Notes: generated by a model not told the origin, from the letters alone. Positions 1 through 10,157 are shown, numbered from the stretch's first letter. The stretch: DNA of 64,000 bases from an uncultured Prevotella sp. (GCA_905233425.1 CAJOEC010000003.1:43244-107243); one strand, 5' to 3'. Numbers and translations are program-made.

Positions 1-666
1 CTGCGAACGAAGAAGCTGGTTGAAGCGGTATACGACGTGACGGTCGACGTAGACCCTTTCAGTAGATATGATTATGAAAACCACAGCGGTATAAATCGTG
101 TCCTCGGGCGTATTCATTATAAAATGGGAGAACCCGACAAGGCCAAGCCTTACATAGAGAGAAGTACAGAACTGCAGACAAAGCTGGCAGACTTTTATGA
201 GTCTCAACGCAAATACCCTTTGGCATACGGCAATTATGTTCTTATCTTGTATACTGCCTTCTGCACGTATGGGAAAGAAAGTGAAGCTGCTGCACAGGCA
301 CATTGCGTCCTCGCAAGATTTCGGCTGAGATGGGAAAAGTATTCCGAAGCGAAAGAAGATGCAAGCAATGCCCACAACGTCGCCAAGCAGATATACGGAG
401 AGGTACACCCCTTCTTCATTCAAACGCTCAATCTCTTATGCAAGGCAAGTATATGTCTGGAAGAATATGATAATGCCCTGACCTATGCCCACGAGCTCCT
501 TGACCTCTGTCAGGCTCTCTGTACGAAAAACAGCCCGGCCGAGAAGTGGCCGGACAGCCTTCTACAATATGAACTCTGCCTGAAGACACTCACACCCGAC
601 AACAAGCAGGGCTTCGAGCAGTTGGCTGCGCTCGCAGAAACGCTTGATTTTTCCTTTCCTGAGTAA
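1..666 (+). CDS. TPR-repeat protein, 3' part only (5' end outside the window)
   Basis: The reading frame is open from base 1, so this is the C-terminal ~221 residues of a longer protein; the GTG at 37 is not a convincing start. The visible part is all helical and contains tetratricopeptide-like units, for example around GEVHPFFIQTLNLLC and ALTYAHELLDLCQ, a style close to kinesin-light-chain TPRs that often form the sensor end of STAND NTPases. No catalytic motif is visible. It lies 440 bp upstream of a DUF4062 STAND protein in the same AT-rich island and same orientation, so it may be the sensor end of a related protein. That link is inference from position. Confidence 0.7.
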   Translation: MRTKKLVEAVYDVTVDVDPFSRYDYENHSGINRVLGRIHYKMGEPDKAKPYIERSTELQTKLADFYESQRKYPLAYGNYVLILYTAFCTYGKESEAAAQAHCVLARFRLRWEKYSEAKEDASNAHNVAKQIYGEVHPFFIQTLNLLCKASICLEEYDNALTYAHELLDLCQALCTKNSPAEKWPDSLLQYELCLKTLTPDNKQGFEQLAALAETLDFSFPE

Positions 667-720
667 TTTGCAGGCAAAGATTTATAATTCTGAATATGAT
701 TTATTCCCTGAGATACACCT

Positions 721-962
721 ATGATTATAGAAAATGTATACCAAGACTTACAAAAATCACATTTGGAAAATATAATATATGATGGAAAAGATGTTGAAAG
801 TTTTTGAGCAAGGAGGAGTATACGTGACAGCCGTCGATCCTGCAAAAAGCACACGCAGACCGAATGGAATTCTTGTGGACAGTTCTTATAGGCGTAACAA
901 TAGCTTTTGCTTTAAATATAGCAGTACAGCTGGTATTGAAGTGGCGTAAACTGAAAATGTGA
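721..962 (+). pseudogene. Cluster of tiny overlapping ORFs; possibly a broken small membrane protein
   Basis: This is the only possible coding content in the 440-bp gap between the TPR gene and the DUF4062 gene. Three short frames follow one another. 721-807 encodes 28 residues. 779-949 encodes 56 residues, with an AAGGAGG motif just before an internal GTG at 824. 864-962 encodes 32 residues starting MEFLWTVLIGVTIAFAL, a clear single membrane helix followed by basic residues. The hydrophobic frame follows the good ribosome-binding site only if the frame changes near 860. So this may be one frameshifted small membrane protein, or chance ORFs. The rest of the gap to 1108 is AT-rich and shows nothing recognisable. 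Confidence 0.3.
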
Positions 963-1108
963 AACAGAAAAAAGAACAGTCTATTTGTCTTTTGATCTAT
1001 GTGTTATTATTCGATCTACATGTTTTGTTGCTAACAGATGAATGAGTTAATAACAGAACAATCCCTTCTTATAATTTATTTAAGATTTTTTTATAGAGAT
1101 TATCCGTT

Positions 1109-4100
1109 ATGCGCAACAAATATATCCGTTTTTTTATCAGTTCAACTTTTGCCGATATGGCAAAAGAGCGTAATATCTTGCAGAAGATATTTGATCGCTT
1201 AAGTGAAGAATATGCAAAAAAAGAATGGCAGATAGAAAGCGTTGATTTGCGTTGGGGCATTAGTCAGGAGGCTGGTTTTGATAATAAAACCATGCAGATA
1301 TGTAAGAGCGAAATAAGGCGTTGTCAGCAATTGTCTCCACGTCCCAACTTTATTGTACTTCTTGGAAATCGATATGGTTGGACTCCACTTCCAGAAACAA
1401 TACCGCATAACATTGGCAAACTATTGAAAATGTCAAAGGCAGAAAAAGACCTCTTCAATAGGTGGTATCGTTTGGATGAAAATGCACTTCCAAGTGGTGA
1501 ATATGTCCTTCAAGAAAGAAGAGAACAGTATAGAGATTCTGTAATTTGGTTTGATGAAGTAGAATATCCTCTTGGTCAAATGTTCAAAGAAAATGCGGAG
1601 AGCTTCAGATGGAAAATATGGAAGCTTGCCAATCGTTCAGAACATGATATAACAAGATTATTTGGAGAGTCGGCAACAGCACAAGAGATAAATATTGGAG
1701 CTCTAAGTGTTCCTGACGCAAAAGATCATGTGATAGCCTATATCAGGGATTTAGCTAACGTTCCAAACCCTCAAAAAGATATTTTCCTTGAGCAAGGAGA
1801 GAGAACAATCCAAAAGCTCGAGGACCTTAAAGACGATTTAAGAAAGAAGTTGCAAAAAGCGAATGTATTAGACATAGAAACTTCTTATGACCAATATTCT
1901 ACAGAGCAATTTGATATTGGTTTTGAGCGAGAAATAGAGAAAAAGATTCGCCGAGTAATTGAGAACGCAATTGCTGAATATGAATCAACGGAAGCGACTA
2001 CCGAAGATGATATTCATTTGAATATTGCAGCTGAAGAAGCTAAAGACTTTGTCGGACGAGTTAAAGTACTAAACGATATACATCAGTACATTATTGACTC
2101 AAACGAGCATCGTCCTTTATGGATCAAAGGTCCATCGGGTAGCGGGAAATCCGCATTGTTGGCAAAAGTTATTGAACAGCATCGTGATACTCATCATGTT
2201 GTTTGCCGTTTTTGTGGACGAACAGCCAAAGCATTATTTCCAACAGACTTGGGCGTTTTGTACAGATGTTTCCCAAGTGATTTTGAAAAGCGATTCAATA
2301 AACATGACAAACCTTATCTAATTGTCATCGATGCTCTAAATCAATTGGATGATAGAAACAACCTCCGGTTTGCCAGATTGGAATGGCTTAGATATGATAA
2401 ATTTAGAAACATGAAAGTCATAGTTTCTACTACCGATGAGCTGAAATATTCACAAAAGCCGTCTTTCTTGAAAATATACCTGTTGCCCAATATGGGGACA
2501 GATTCGGTACCTTTAGTAACAAGCATCCTTAATAAAGCAGGCCGCACATTAACGAAATCGCAGTATGCCTCATTAGAATCAGTTATAGATGCATCCGATA
2601 ACTCAGCTATCTATCTTCACATCCTCGGTCACTACCTCAAAACTAAAACATCGTGGGAGATAATTGAAGACAATTGTTCTGACATTGTTTATTTGATTGA
2701 CAACTACTTAAAACATTTAACCTTACCAGAAAGACATGGTCAAGAATTAGTTGGTGAAGCACTGGCACTCTTAACAGCAGAACGAGTTGGATTAAGTGAT
2801 AAGGAGATGTTGGATTTGCTTTCCCGAAACAAATATGTAAGAAAAGCTGTGGAAGCAAATAGCTTCCATCAAATCGAAGCACGGGGAGGAGAATGGCGAC
2901 TACCATCTGTACTTTGGTCACGACTAAGATACGACCTTTCGCCTTTTCTTCGGACTTATGCATCATCAGCAGGACAAGTCACAACCATTTTCCATGACGA
3001 GTTAAAGACCATCTTTACAGCTATCTATCTTAATGGTCCTGCGCAAAAAGGTGACATTGCATCTCAATTGTTCCACTACTATAAGGAGCATATACATCAA
3101 GGAGACAAACATGCACTTCTTGAGATAATCCATAGTGCCATTGTCAAAGGAGCCACGGAAAACGAAATGCCATTGATTCGGGAGGCTATAGATTTCTTGT
3201 CCTCAGAACTTGACTTTCTATTGACGAAGCGCCGCTTGTTCCCTCTACAATTGTATTTTGATTTTGACGAAGTGTTGCCTTTTGTTGATGGTGAGATGAG
3301 GAAGGAAATAGCCTCCCTCAAGCTGTCTCTTTCTTCATTGCCAGAGAAAGCGAACAGAGAACAAATGCTGCTCTATATGTATAGTTTGCCTTCCAATACG
3401 CTACTCTATCGATTAGCAAAAAACAGAGTTGACTCCAAAACGGCAATGAAAAATATCATTTCAGATAGTGAGCCTGAAGACCCTACACTATACGTACTTA
3501 ATGGAGTTGGAGAAATACCTTGCATGAGCGATGACGGTAAAAGAGTAGCTTCTTTATTAGAGAATCGTCATATAATTCAAATAATGGATGTTACAAATCC
3601 CTATAATCCTATTGTGCTTGAATCTGAGGATGAGGTGATGGAGCTACAGTGCGATGATGAAATGAAATACCTTTGCATAAGACTTGAAACACAATGTCAG
3701 ATTTTCAATATTATGCAGAAGACATTTGTGTTTTGGAAAAATATAGGTAACCATGGTTGGGTTTCTCTGTCGGCGGATGGTGAGACATTTGCTTGTGGGG
3801 ATGTAACAACGGAGCACGTTTATAAAATGTCAAAGGAAGACAATCTGTTCCATGAGTTTTTTAGTTCTAAATCATCAGAAGACTCTATGACAATGGCAGG
3901 ACGGCTATCACCTTCTGGTGAGACTCTGTGGCTATTGATGAATAACAAGAATTTGGACAGAATTGATTTGAAACTGGGGAAATCATCATCTGTACCAATT
4001 GAATTTAGGGAACTATCTGGAAATTTGTTTGACCCTTGGACTTGTATCCCTACATGTTCTGATACTCGATTTGTCTGTTTTCACCAGCACTATGCTGTGG

Positions 4101-5773
4101 TAGGAACACTAAATGATAATAAATGGTGTTATTGGGGAAAACGCCATTTCTGGTTTGCAGAAGAACTAAAACATGCACCTATTATAAAAATAAGTCAAGA
4201 TGACCAATACTTGTTATATTGTACAGATGGTGGCTGTTCTATTGAAAAACTTAATAATGGTAGTGCAGATGATTTAGAATTCGTAAATTTTGCTCTTATC
4301 GAATCTATTGTGCCAAACAGTAATTTTTCAATAGCATTAGATGAAGTCGGAAAAAAAATTGTAAACTTACCTCTACAATTGGAACGGTATGGTTTTTGTG
4401 ATGGAGATCCTATGGGGATTAATTCGCTGACAAGTTCCTTTGATGGTACCGAACTGGCTGTTGGATTCGGCAAGATAAATACGAGGGAGAAGAAAATGGA
4501 TGTTTTGAGGCTGTCAAATGATAAACGGGCTATGTGGCGACCTTCATTCAAGAATAAAAGATATGATTTAGTGCGCCATGTTCGCATTTCCCCAGACAAG
4601 AGCTATATAGCTGCTACTAACATTCATAATTATAATTGGAAAGCACCAGACGAATTAATTTTATGCAATATTGATAATAGTTTGATATCCTCATATGACT
4701 CTGATGGGGACTTGTCGTTTACTTCTCTTGATTTCTCTAAAGACAGTCACTACATTATTTCTTCAATCAGTGAGGAATACAGGAAAGGACTTCCTGAATT
4801 GTGTGTTGTTGATTGCAAAAACAGGGGATTGCACTGCTATGAACTGCCTTCCGACTTGAACTTGTCAGTCGACATAGTTCGTCTTAGTGATAATAATCGG
4901 TATGCCATAATCATTAGAAGCACAAATGATGAAAAAGAAGGTAATATTGGCGAAGGCTTTTATTCTTTATACGACATGATTTCTGAAAAAATAGTTACCA
5001 TTAATGGAGAATATTCTTTCCCTTTAGGCAATTATTATGCAGTTTATTCAATATATATTCCTTTATTCATAATTCTTCCAGTTCCGGGGCAACTTATCTT
5101 GACAAATGATGTCAAAAGAGGCTTGGCATTTCATCTTAATGTTGAAAGAGAGAGTGTGGGCGTTCTTTCTATGGAGGAATACAGAGAGTTGACGACATCT
5201 TCCACAGGACGCTTCCTATACATAGTTAACAAGAGGCATCAATTGTTTATTTCCTGGATGTTCAAAGGTGATAGCAATGCTACAGGAGGACTTATCATGG
5301 AACATATTCAGTGGGTCATTCCTGCATTAGATGAAGCACATATCTACGCTGTAACTGATGATTTTGAAATCCTTCTATATAATATAATGTCAAGAAAGAT
5401 AGAACAACGTGCCTATAGAGGTCCTTTCTTTAATTTTCAGGTTTGTGCACGTGGATTATTTATCATCAACGACAAAGGGGATGTTGCTTTATTCCAACCA
5501 GATACACAGTATAATGTCAATATCCCAGCTGTTACAACTTTTGTTCGTAGGTGGAATTTGAATACTAAACAACAAGAGGAACCAACTACTGTCTGCCCCA
5601 TGTGTGGACATGTGTTTGGTCTTAATGAGGAATTAAGAGATCTACTTAAAGAAGGACAAGATATGAATATTTTTGAATACATCTCCCATTGTGATTGGGA
5701 TAATCCACAACTTAAGAGCCATTCTTGTCCTCACTGTGGAGCCCAATTACAGTTTAATCCTTACATTATATAA
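1109..5773 (+). CDS. DUF4062 - STAND NTPase - beta-propeller - zinc-ribbon protein
   Basis: A 1554-residue multidomain protein. The N-terminus (RFFISSTFADMAKERN, then VDLRWGI and LLGNRYGW) is a DUF4062 domain of the kind found in TEP1/NWD1/NPHP3-type proteins. A P-loop NTPase follows, with Walker A GPSGSGKSALL near residue 341 and Walker B YLIVIDALNQLDD near 405, then a helical region. From about residue 800 to 1480 the protein is beta-rich with repeated short motifs, as in a WD40-like propeller. The last 60 residues carry two CxxC pairs (CPMCG near 1496, CPHCG near 1541), a zinc ribbon. This is the layout of a STAND sensor switch, a class that includes known anti-phage proteins. No effector domain is obvious, so the neighbouring membrane proteins are candidate effectors. 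The ATG at 1109 is used because the DUF4062 motif starts at residue 7. Base composition is markedly AT-rich. Confidence 0.85.
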   Translation: MRNKYIRFFISSTFADMAKERNILQKIFDRLSEEYAKKEWQIESVDLRWGISQEAGFDNKTMQICKSEIRRCQQLSPRPNFIVLLGNRYGWTPLPETIPHNIGKLLKMSKAEKDLFNRWYRLDENALPSGEYVLQERREQYRDSVIWFDEVEYPLGQMFKENAESFRWKIWKLANRSEHDITRLFGESATAQEINIGALSVPDAKDHVIAYIRDLANVPNPQKDIFLEQGERTIQKLEDLKDDLRKKLQKANVLDIETSYDQYSTEQFDIGFEREIEKKIRRVIENAIAEYESTEATTEDDIHLNIAAEEAKDFVGRVKVLNDIHQYIIDSNEHRPLWIKGPSGSGKSALLAKVIEQHRDTHHVVCRFCGRTAKALFPTDLGVLYRCFPSDFEKRFNKHDKPYLIVIDALNQLDDRNNLRFARLEWLRYDKFRNMKVIVSTTDELKYSQKPSFLKIYLLPNMGTDSVPLVTSILNKAGRTLTKSQYASLESVIDASDNSAIYLHILGHYLKTKTSWEIIEDNCSDIVYLIDNYLKHLTLPERHGQELVGEALALLTAERVGLSDKEMLDLLSRNKYVRKAVEANSFHQIEARGGEWRLPSVLWSRLRYDLSPFLRTYASSAGQVTTIFHDELKTIFTAIYLNGPAQKGDIASQLFHYYKEHIHQGDKHALLEIIHSAIVKGATENEMPLIREAIDFLSSELDFLLTKRRLFPLQLYFDFDEVLPFVDGEMRKEIASLKLSLSSLPEKANREQMLLYMYSLPSNTLLYRLAKNRVDSKTAMKNIISDSEPEDPTLYVLNGVGEIPCMSDDGKRVASLLENRHIIQIMDVTNPYNPIVLESEDEVMELQCDDEMKYLCIRLETQCQIFNIMQKTFVFWKNIGNHGWVSLSADGETFACGDVTTEHVYKMSKEDNLFHEFFSSKSSEDSMTMAGRLSPSGETLWLLMNNKNLDRIDLKLGKSSSVPIEFRELSGNLFDPWTCIPTCSDTRFVCFHQHYAVVGTLNDNKWCYWGKRHFWFAEELKHAPIIKISQDDQYLLYCTDGGCSIEKLNNGSADDLEFVNFALIESIVPNSNFSIALDEVGKKIVNLPLQLERYGFCDGDPMGINSLTSSFDGTELAVGFGKINTREKKMDVLRLSNDKRAMWRPSFKNKRYDLVRHVRISPDKSYIAATNIHNYNWKAPDELILCNIDNSLISSYDSDGDLSFTSLDFSKDSHYIISSISEEYRKGLPELCVVDCKNRGLHCYELPSDLNLSVDIVRLSDNNRYAIIIRSTNDEKEGNIGEGFYSLYDMISEKIVTINGEYSFPLGNYYAVYSIYIPLFIILPVPGQLILTNDVKRGLAFHLNVERESVGVLSMEEYRELTTSSTGRFLYIVNKRHQLFISWMFKGDSNATGGLIMEHIQWVIPALDEAHIYAVTDDFEILLYNIMSRKIEQRAYRGPFFNFQVCARGLFIINDKGDVALFQPDTQYNVNIPAVTTFVRRWNLNTKQQEEPTTVCPMCGHVFGLNEELRDLLKEGQDMNIFEYISHCDWDNPQLKSHSCPHCGAQLQFNPYII

Positions 5774-5792
5774 TAATTTAAAAGGTACATTT

Positions 5793-6083
5793 ATGAAACA
5801 AAATTATGGTTGCATTACAATTGCATGGATTTTTTGGCTTACAGTAGCTTACTTTTACAACATTAAGCCTGATTACGAATATGGATGGGCCTGGGGGCTG
5901 TTTTGGCATGGCCCTTTGACAATTCCGAGTTGGATTATTTCATTCTTTGATTCGGACAAATATTGTATGGCGCCTTTGCATACTTCAGGATATACTGTCT
6001 GGTGGTGGATCATGCTTATTGTCAACATTTACGCACATGCAGTCAATCTGCTGAACCTCGTCAAGCAACTGTTCAGTAAGTAA
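5793..6083 (+). CDS. Small Trp-rich membrane protein of unknown function
   Basis: 96 residues with two hydrophobic segments (CITIAWIFWLTVAYFYN near the start and WWWIMLIVNIYAHAVNLL near the end) and a Trp/Gly/Tyr-rich loop containing GYTVWWW. I do not recognise the family. The start at ATG 5793 lies 20 bp after the DUF4062 gene stop and is preceded by AAAGGTA, so it is probably in the same transcript. A longer in-frame start overlaps the upstream gene and encodes no sensible N-terminus. The position suggests a membrane partner of the STAND protein. That is inference only. Confidence 0.6.
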   Translation: MKQNYGCITIAWIFWLTVAYFYNIKPDYEYGWAWGLFWHGPLTIPSWIISFFDSDKYCMAPLHTSGYTVWWWIMLIVNIYAHAVNLLNLVKQLFSK

Positions 6084-6156
6084 TCATTGAAAGTAAGCTT
6101 GTTCAAAATGAGGTGCCTTCAAAAAGTTAGACAAATCACAATGGGTAATTTTCATT

Positions 6157-6354
6157 TTGAAACAACTTCTCATGCTCCCTATCTATATTCTGACTGCAGG
6201 GTGCACAGTAGGTGAACCGACAACAAGGAATACAACGGAAGAGGACACCTTAGGCATGGTCATACTAATAAATGGCCTGAAGAATGGTGCTAACACACTA
6301 ATTATCGTCACAAAGGAGAAACGTGAAAACGTGTTGACGAGCGGCGTTGTATAG
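6157..6354 (+). CDS. Possible small lipoprotein (doubtful)
   Basis: 65 residues starting at a TTG. The N-terminus has a short basic-hydrophobic stretch ending in LTAGC, which fits a lipoprotein signal, followed by a Thr/Glu-rich segment. There is no clear ribosome-binding site and no family match that I recognise. It may be a real small lipoprotein in the island or a chance ORF in a 350-bp AT-rich gap. Confidence 0.25.
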   Translation: MKQLLMLPIYILTAGCTVGEPTTRNTTEEDTLGMVILINGLKNGANTLIIVTKEKRENVLTSGVV

Positions 6355-6439
6355 GAGTCAAAAGGGAGAAGAGTTGCTAATAAAATATTGACTCGGAAAA
6401 AGTGATAAAACGAAATTACGTAAAAATCTTTTCTTGACT

Positions 6440-7915
6440 ATGGACATTGAACAAAAAATAGAGCACAGCCCTGGCGATATGCTTGTATGGGCTTTGATGA
6501 TTGTCATCATGATTGGTGTGACTGATTTCTTCACCCACCATTCACCACCAGAGGACATCTACGTACAGTGTGACCAGAAATTTACTAACACAAACGTTGA
6601 GCTCTTCGCCAACCAGGGTGAGCGGCTGCGCTTTTTAGGTCTTGTAAGCAGAGATAAGGTGTGGGTGGAAAATAGTCGCGGGGTGCGTGACATCATCAGC
6701 TTTCACGAAGGAACGCTGAACATTGTATCGGAACACACCGTCAACGACCTGAAAGAATATTGGCGTGACACAATAGGGGGATACTATTTCACCTCATTTG
6801 AACACGTTAGGGCGTACAGCATAGGGCGGCAGTTGAGCGAGATTGATGGTCACTGGCGACCGGCGACGCGCATCTATAAACCCGCAGGTGCCGGAGGTGG
6901 GTGGAAGGCCGTGTTTACGAAGATTGCGGCCCTTGATGAACAGGGAGAGATGCATACCGTTATTATGACTTTCGACAGCGAGGGTCGCTGCACCGATGTG
7001 GAGGCTGGCGGGCGAGTGGAAAACCACAACAAGTCATGGCTGACGAAGATGCCTTACGCAACGACCATTGCTGGGTGGGACTGGCTGATGTGGAACGTTC
7101 AGGACAATCCGTACATCAACATGTACAACCACTGGCGATGGTACTGGCGGTTGCCTTTCAGGTGCGCTTGGTTCCTCTTCACCTATTTCATTTGGGCTAT
7201 TCTGCCGTTGTTCATCCCCTTATTCCTTGTTATGGGTAGCTTGTGCTTCGACTTTATGCGCCATTGGCCAACATCGATAGTTTCCATCTTAAGCATAGCG
7301 GCAACGGTCGTTGTGGGATACCCTTGGGTTGTGGCCATGCTCTGTTGGGGATATGTAGGCTTTATCTATTTCTGCTTGGCTGCGCTTTACATCCTGATTG
7401 CAGCTTATTCCGGCTACATTGTCTACAGGGCCGACGGCAGCATCTCAGCGGTACGTTGTGACAAGTGTGGAAGGGCTAACAGTTACAAATTGGTGCGCTC
7501 AGAAAACGTGCAAAAGATCAAGCTCTACGTCAAGGAGTATGAAAAGATCAACAGGACGGTCTATCGCGATAAAGATTCGGAAAAGACAACCGTCTATACC
7601 GTAGAATGTTATATACATAATACCTACGATAACACTCGTAAATACCGGATTACCACATACCGGGAATACGCCATTGTGGAATACAAAGACTGGAGCGTAG
7701 AGTACGACGTTACCAAGAGCGATAACACCTACCGCTGCAAATGTGGCGCTGAAAGGTTTATTCGAGCAGAGGAGACTCGAGTGCCCACGGGGAAACGGAC
7801 ATTTTTAGGGAAATCGAAACATAGGTTCGACATTGAAGGGGAAAAGCAGGATGGCGAGCTTCCAAAAGACGAACCTGGCATAAGGTATGATATAGTGAGG
7901 CGATACGAGGAATAG
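6440..7915 (+). CDS. Membrane protein with split zinc ribbon, unknown function
   Basis: 491 residues. A short N-terminal helix (MLVWALMIVIMIGVTDFF) is followed by a ~190-residue soluble domain. Several membrane segments follow between about residues 245 and 330, and then a cytoplasmic C-terminal domain. That last domain has two CxxCG-type half sites (CDKCGRAN and CKCGAERF) about 90 residues apart, separated by charged beta-like sequence, so together they could bind one zinc. I do not recognise the family. The ATG at 6440 is preferred over the TTG at 6434. It sits between the STAND gene and the channel-like gene in the same orientation. The shared presence of a zinc ribbon here and at the STAND C-terminus is suggestive but not proof of partnership. 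Confidence 0.7.
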   Translation: MDIEQKIEHSPGDMLVWALMIVIMIGVTDFFTHHSPPEDIYVQCDQKFTNTNVELFANQGERLRFLGLVSRDKVWVENSRGVRDIISFHEGTLNIVSEHTVNDLKEYWRDTIGGYYFTSFEHVRAYSIGRQLSEIDGHWRPATRIYKPAGAGGGWKAVFTKIAALDEQGEMHTVIMTFDSEGRCTDVEAGGRVENHNKSWLTKMPYATTIAGWDWLMWNVQDNPYINMYNHWRWYWRLPFRCAWFLFTYFIWAILPLFIPLFLVMGSLCFDFMRHWPTSIVSILSIAATVVVGYPWVVAMLCWGYVGFIYFCLAALYILIAAYSGYIVYRADGSISAVRCDKCGRANSYKLVRSENVQKIKLYVKEYEKINRTVYRDKDSEKTTVYTVECYIHNTYDNTRKYRITTYREYAIVEYKDWSVEYDVTKSDNTYRCKCGAERFIRAEETRVPTGKRTFLGKSKHRFDIEGEKQDGELPKDEPGIRYDIVRRYEE

Positions 7916-7988
7916 TAATAGACTCTTTCAGAAAAAACTCACAGATGTAGAGAAGTATAAATAGAAAGTACTGAATAAAAATGTGGAT

Positions 7989-10157
7989 ATGAAGAAACGA
8001 TATAGTTGGATTATACGCCAGTTGGACTATGCGCTGTCGATGAGCTATATGCGAATGTTGGGCTATTTATGCCTGACTTTCGTCGTGCTGTTAGTCTTGG
8101 TAATGGTTTTCTTATGGGGCATATCATACGTGTATGGCTGTTTGGATCTCGGAGAAGTAAACATACCTGGAACGGCATTCATGCTGTTGACAGACCCTGG
8201 CAACATATCAAATGTGTTGCCAAGTAATCATTCCTGGATATTAGGTGTGGTTTATGCAATTATTGCAGTAGTCGGCGCGGTCTTGTTCGGTGGTGCCCTG
8301 ATTTCCATCATGTCAAATAGCTTTCAGTTAAGGGTTGAGGATTTTAAGAATGGAAATATCCACTACGTCCACGACGGTCATATCATAGTGATAGGATATG
8401 ATGCTGTGGTGCCAGCCCTTGTAAAACAACTGGTAGACTACTATCCACAAAAAGACATTATAGTTTTCGCAAAGAAGAACTCGCAGGAAGTCAGGGAGGC
8501 TATAGGAACTCTTGTGGATGTGAAAAACAAACATGTTTTATTGTATAGTGGCAGACGCGACTCGGATGAGGATTTAGCCGCCCTTCAGGCAGAGAAGGCA
8601 AAAGAGATTTTCATCATTGGAAACAGGGAGAACGATGAGCACGATGCCCTGAATTTTGCTTGTCTTTCCAAACTGGTAGGAATTGTTAAACAGTCAGGGT
8701 CTACCAATAAGCCTATTGTAAACATTCTCTTGGAGAATCAGGCTACTCAAGTGATGCTACAATCCACCAACTTGTCTCAGGAATGGCGGAAGTATATTCG
8801 CGTTATACCCTTCAACTTTTATGAGAACTGGGCAAGGCAGGTCCTTTCAGCAGACAAAGTGCTGATAGATTCCTGTAGTGGTGGACAAGATTCGGAAAGG
8901 AAAGAATTCAGGTATCCGCATATCCAGGTAAACCATGATTCCAATGAGCAGGTGAACATTGTCATTATCGGTATGTCCAGCCTTGGCATAACCATAGGCG
9001 TTGAAGCTGCCCATGCACTGCACTTCCCTAAGTTGCCAAATGGTGAGACACGAAAAACGACCATCACCTTTGTTAGTATGTCTGCATACGAGGAGATGAT
9101 GCTCTTTAGGGCACGCTATCGACAGTTGTTTGAAATACAATCGTCAAAGTATATCGATTTTATTGGAAACGACAGCGACAAAGCTGGGGATCTTCCTAAG
9201 ACGGTGGACTATCCGCCAACCTATTTTTCAGGGAAAGATGCGGACTTCCTTGACATTAACTTTGAATTCATCCGTGGCAATGCTTTTTCAGAGGAAATTC
9301 ACAACTTCCTCAAGGATAGAGTCGCCAAGGATGATTGTCGGATGAGTGTCTTTGCTTGTACGGGTCGCGACACGACTGATATGAATATTGGTCTGCTGTT
9401 GCCGGAGGAGGTGTTGAGGCGTACAAACGTTTTCATCCGCCAGCACCACACCGGCCAGCTGCTTACATGGCTTCATGACATTAATCAAAAGGAAAACGGC
9501 AAGTATGCTAATATCTATCCATTCGGAATGGCCAATGGCAAATTCGACTTAAGCCATGAAAGTCAGGAAATGGGAATTCTTATCAACTACTTCTATATGG
9601 GTAAAGGCACAGCAGACACTTATAGCCAGGACCATCGTCTGACAACTGAAGAGTGTAAAACAGCCATAGACACATGGAACGATGAGACCTCTATCGCAGA
9701 TAAATGGAGCAGTTTCTGTTGTTGTAATTCCTTCGCCTTAAAGCTTGCTCAGTGGGGGATAGAGTCTCTTGACGAATCGAAAATAGACGTTATTAAGGAA
9801 GTGGTAACTCAACAGATTGACAAACTTGCCTACATTGAGCACAACCGCTGGAACATGGAAAAACTGTTGCTGGGATTCAGGAAGCCTCATCAGGAAGAGT
9901 CGCTTGAGATAGAGAATTGCAGAAAGGAAATTGCTGATACCACGAAAGATAAAGCGGAGAAGCAAAGATGCAAGTTCAGAATATACAAGAGCAGGCATTT
10001 TGTGCATGACTACATCCGCTCTTTTGATGACCTTGAAACAATCTCATGGAAAGGGATGGACGTCGCGAAAGATGACGTGCGCAAGATAGACAATAATATG
10101 TTAGGTCAGATTCCTTGGATAATACGAAACAGAAAACAAATACAGAAAGTATTATGA
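7989..10157 (+). CDS. CASTOR/POLLUX-like ion-channel protein with two Rossmann domains and a RyR-like C-terminus
   Basis: 722 residues. Two membrane helices near residues 25-50 and 80-105 flank a pore-like stretch containing LLTDPGN, which resembles the DSGNH-type pore of plant CASTOR/POLLUX channels. After the second helix, FKNGNIHYVHDGHIIVIGYD leads into an RCK/TrkA-N-like Rossmann domain, and a second one starts at VNIVIIGMSSLGITIG. This double gating-ring arrangement is typical of CASTOR/POLLUX and SLO channels. The C-terminus (AYIEHNRWNMEKLLLGFR, then HDYIRSFDDLE) looks like a divergent RyR domain. I use ATG 7989 rather than GTG 7983. The stop overlaps the next gene by ATGA, so the two products are probably made together. 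A role as membrane effector gated by a nucleotide or another ligand is inference. Confidence 0.75.
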   Translation: MKKRYSWIIRQLDYALSMSYMRMLGYLCLTFVVLLVLVMVFLWGISYVYGCLDLGEVNIPGTAFMLLTDPGNISNVLPSNHSWILGVVYAIIAVVGAVLFGGALISIMSNSFQLRVEDFKNGNIHYVHDGHIIVIGYDAVVPALVKQLVDYYPQKDIIVFAKKNSQEVREAIGTLVDVKNKHVLLYSGRRDSDEDLAALQAEKAKEIFIIGNRENDEHDALNFACLSKLVGIVKQSGSTNKPIVNILLENQATQVMLQSTNLSQEWRKYIRVIPFNFYENWARQVLSADKVLIDSCSGGQDSERKEFRYPHIQVNHDSNEQVNIVIIGMSSLGITIGVEAAHALHFPKLPNGETRKTTITFVSMSAYEEMMLFRARYRQLFEIQSSKYIDFIGNDSDKAGDLPKTVDYPPTYFSGKDADFLDINFEFIRGNAFSEEIHNFLKDRVAKDDCRMSVFACTGRDTTDMNIGLLLPEEVLRRTNVFIRQHHTGQLLTWLHDINQKENGKYANIYPFGMANGKFDLSHESQEMGILINYFYMGKGTADTYSQDHRLTTEECKTAIDTWNDETSIADKWSSFCCCNSFALKLAQWGIESLDESKIDVIKEVVTQQIDKLAYIEHNRWNMEKLLLGFRKPHQEESLEIENCRKEIADTTKDKAEKQRCKFRIYKSRHFVHDYIRSFDDLETISWKGMDVAKDDVRKIDNNMLGQIPWIIRNRKQIQKVL

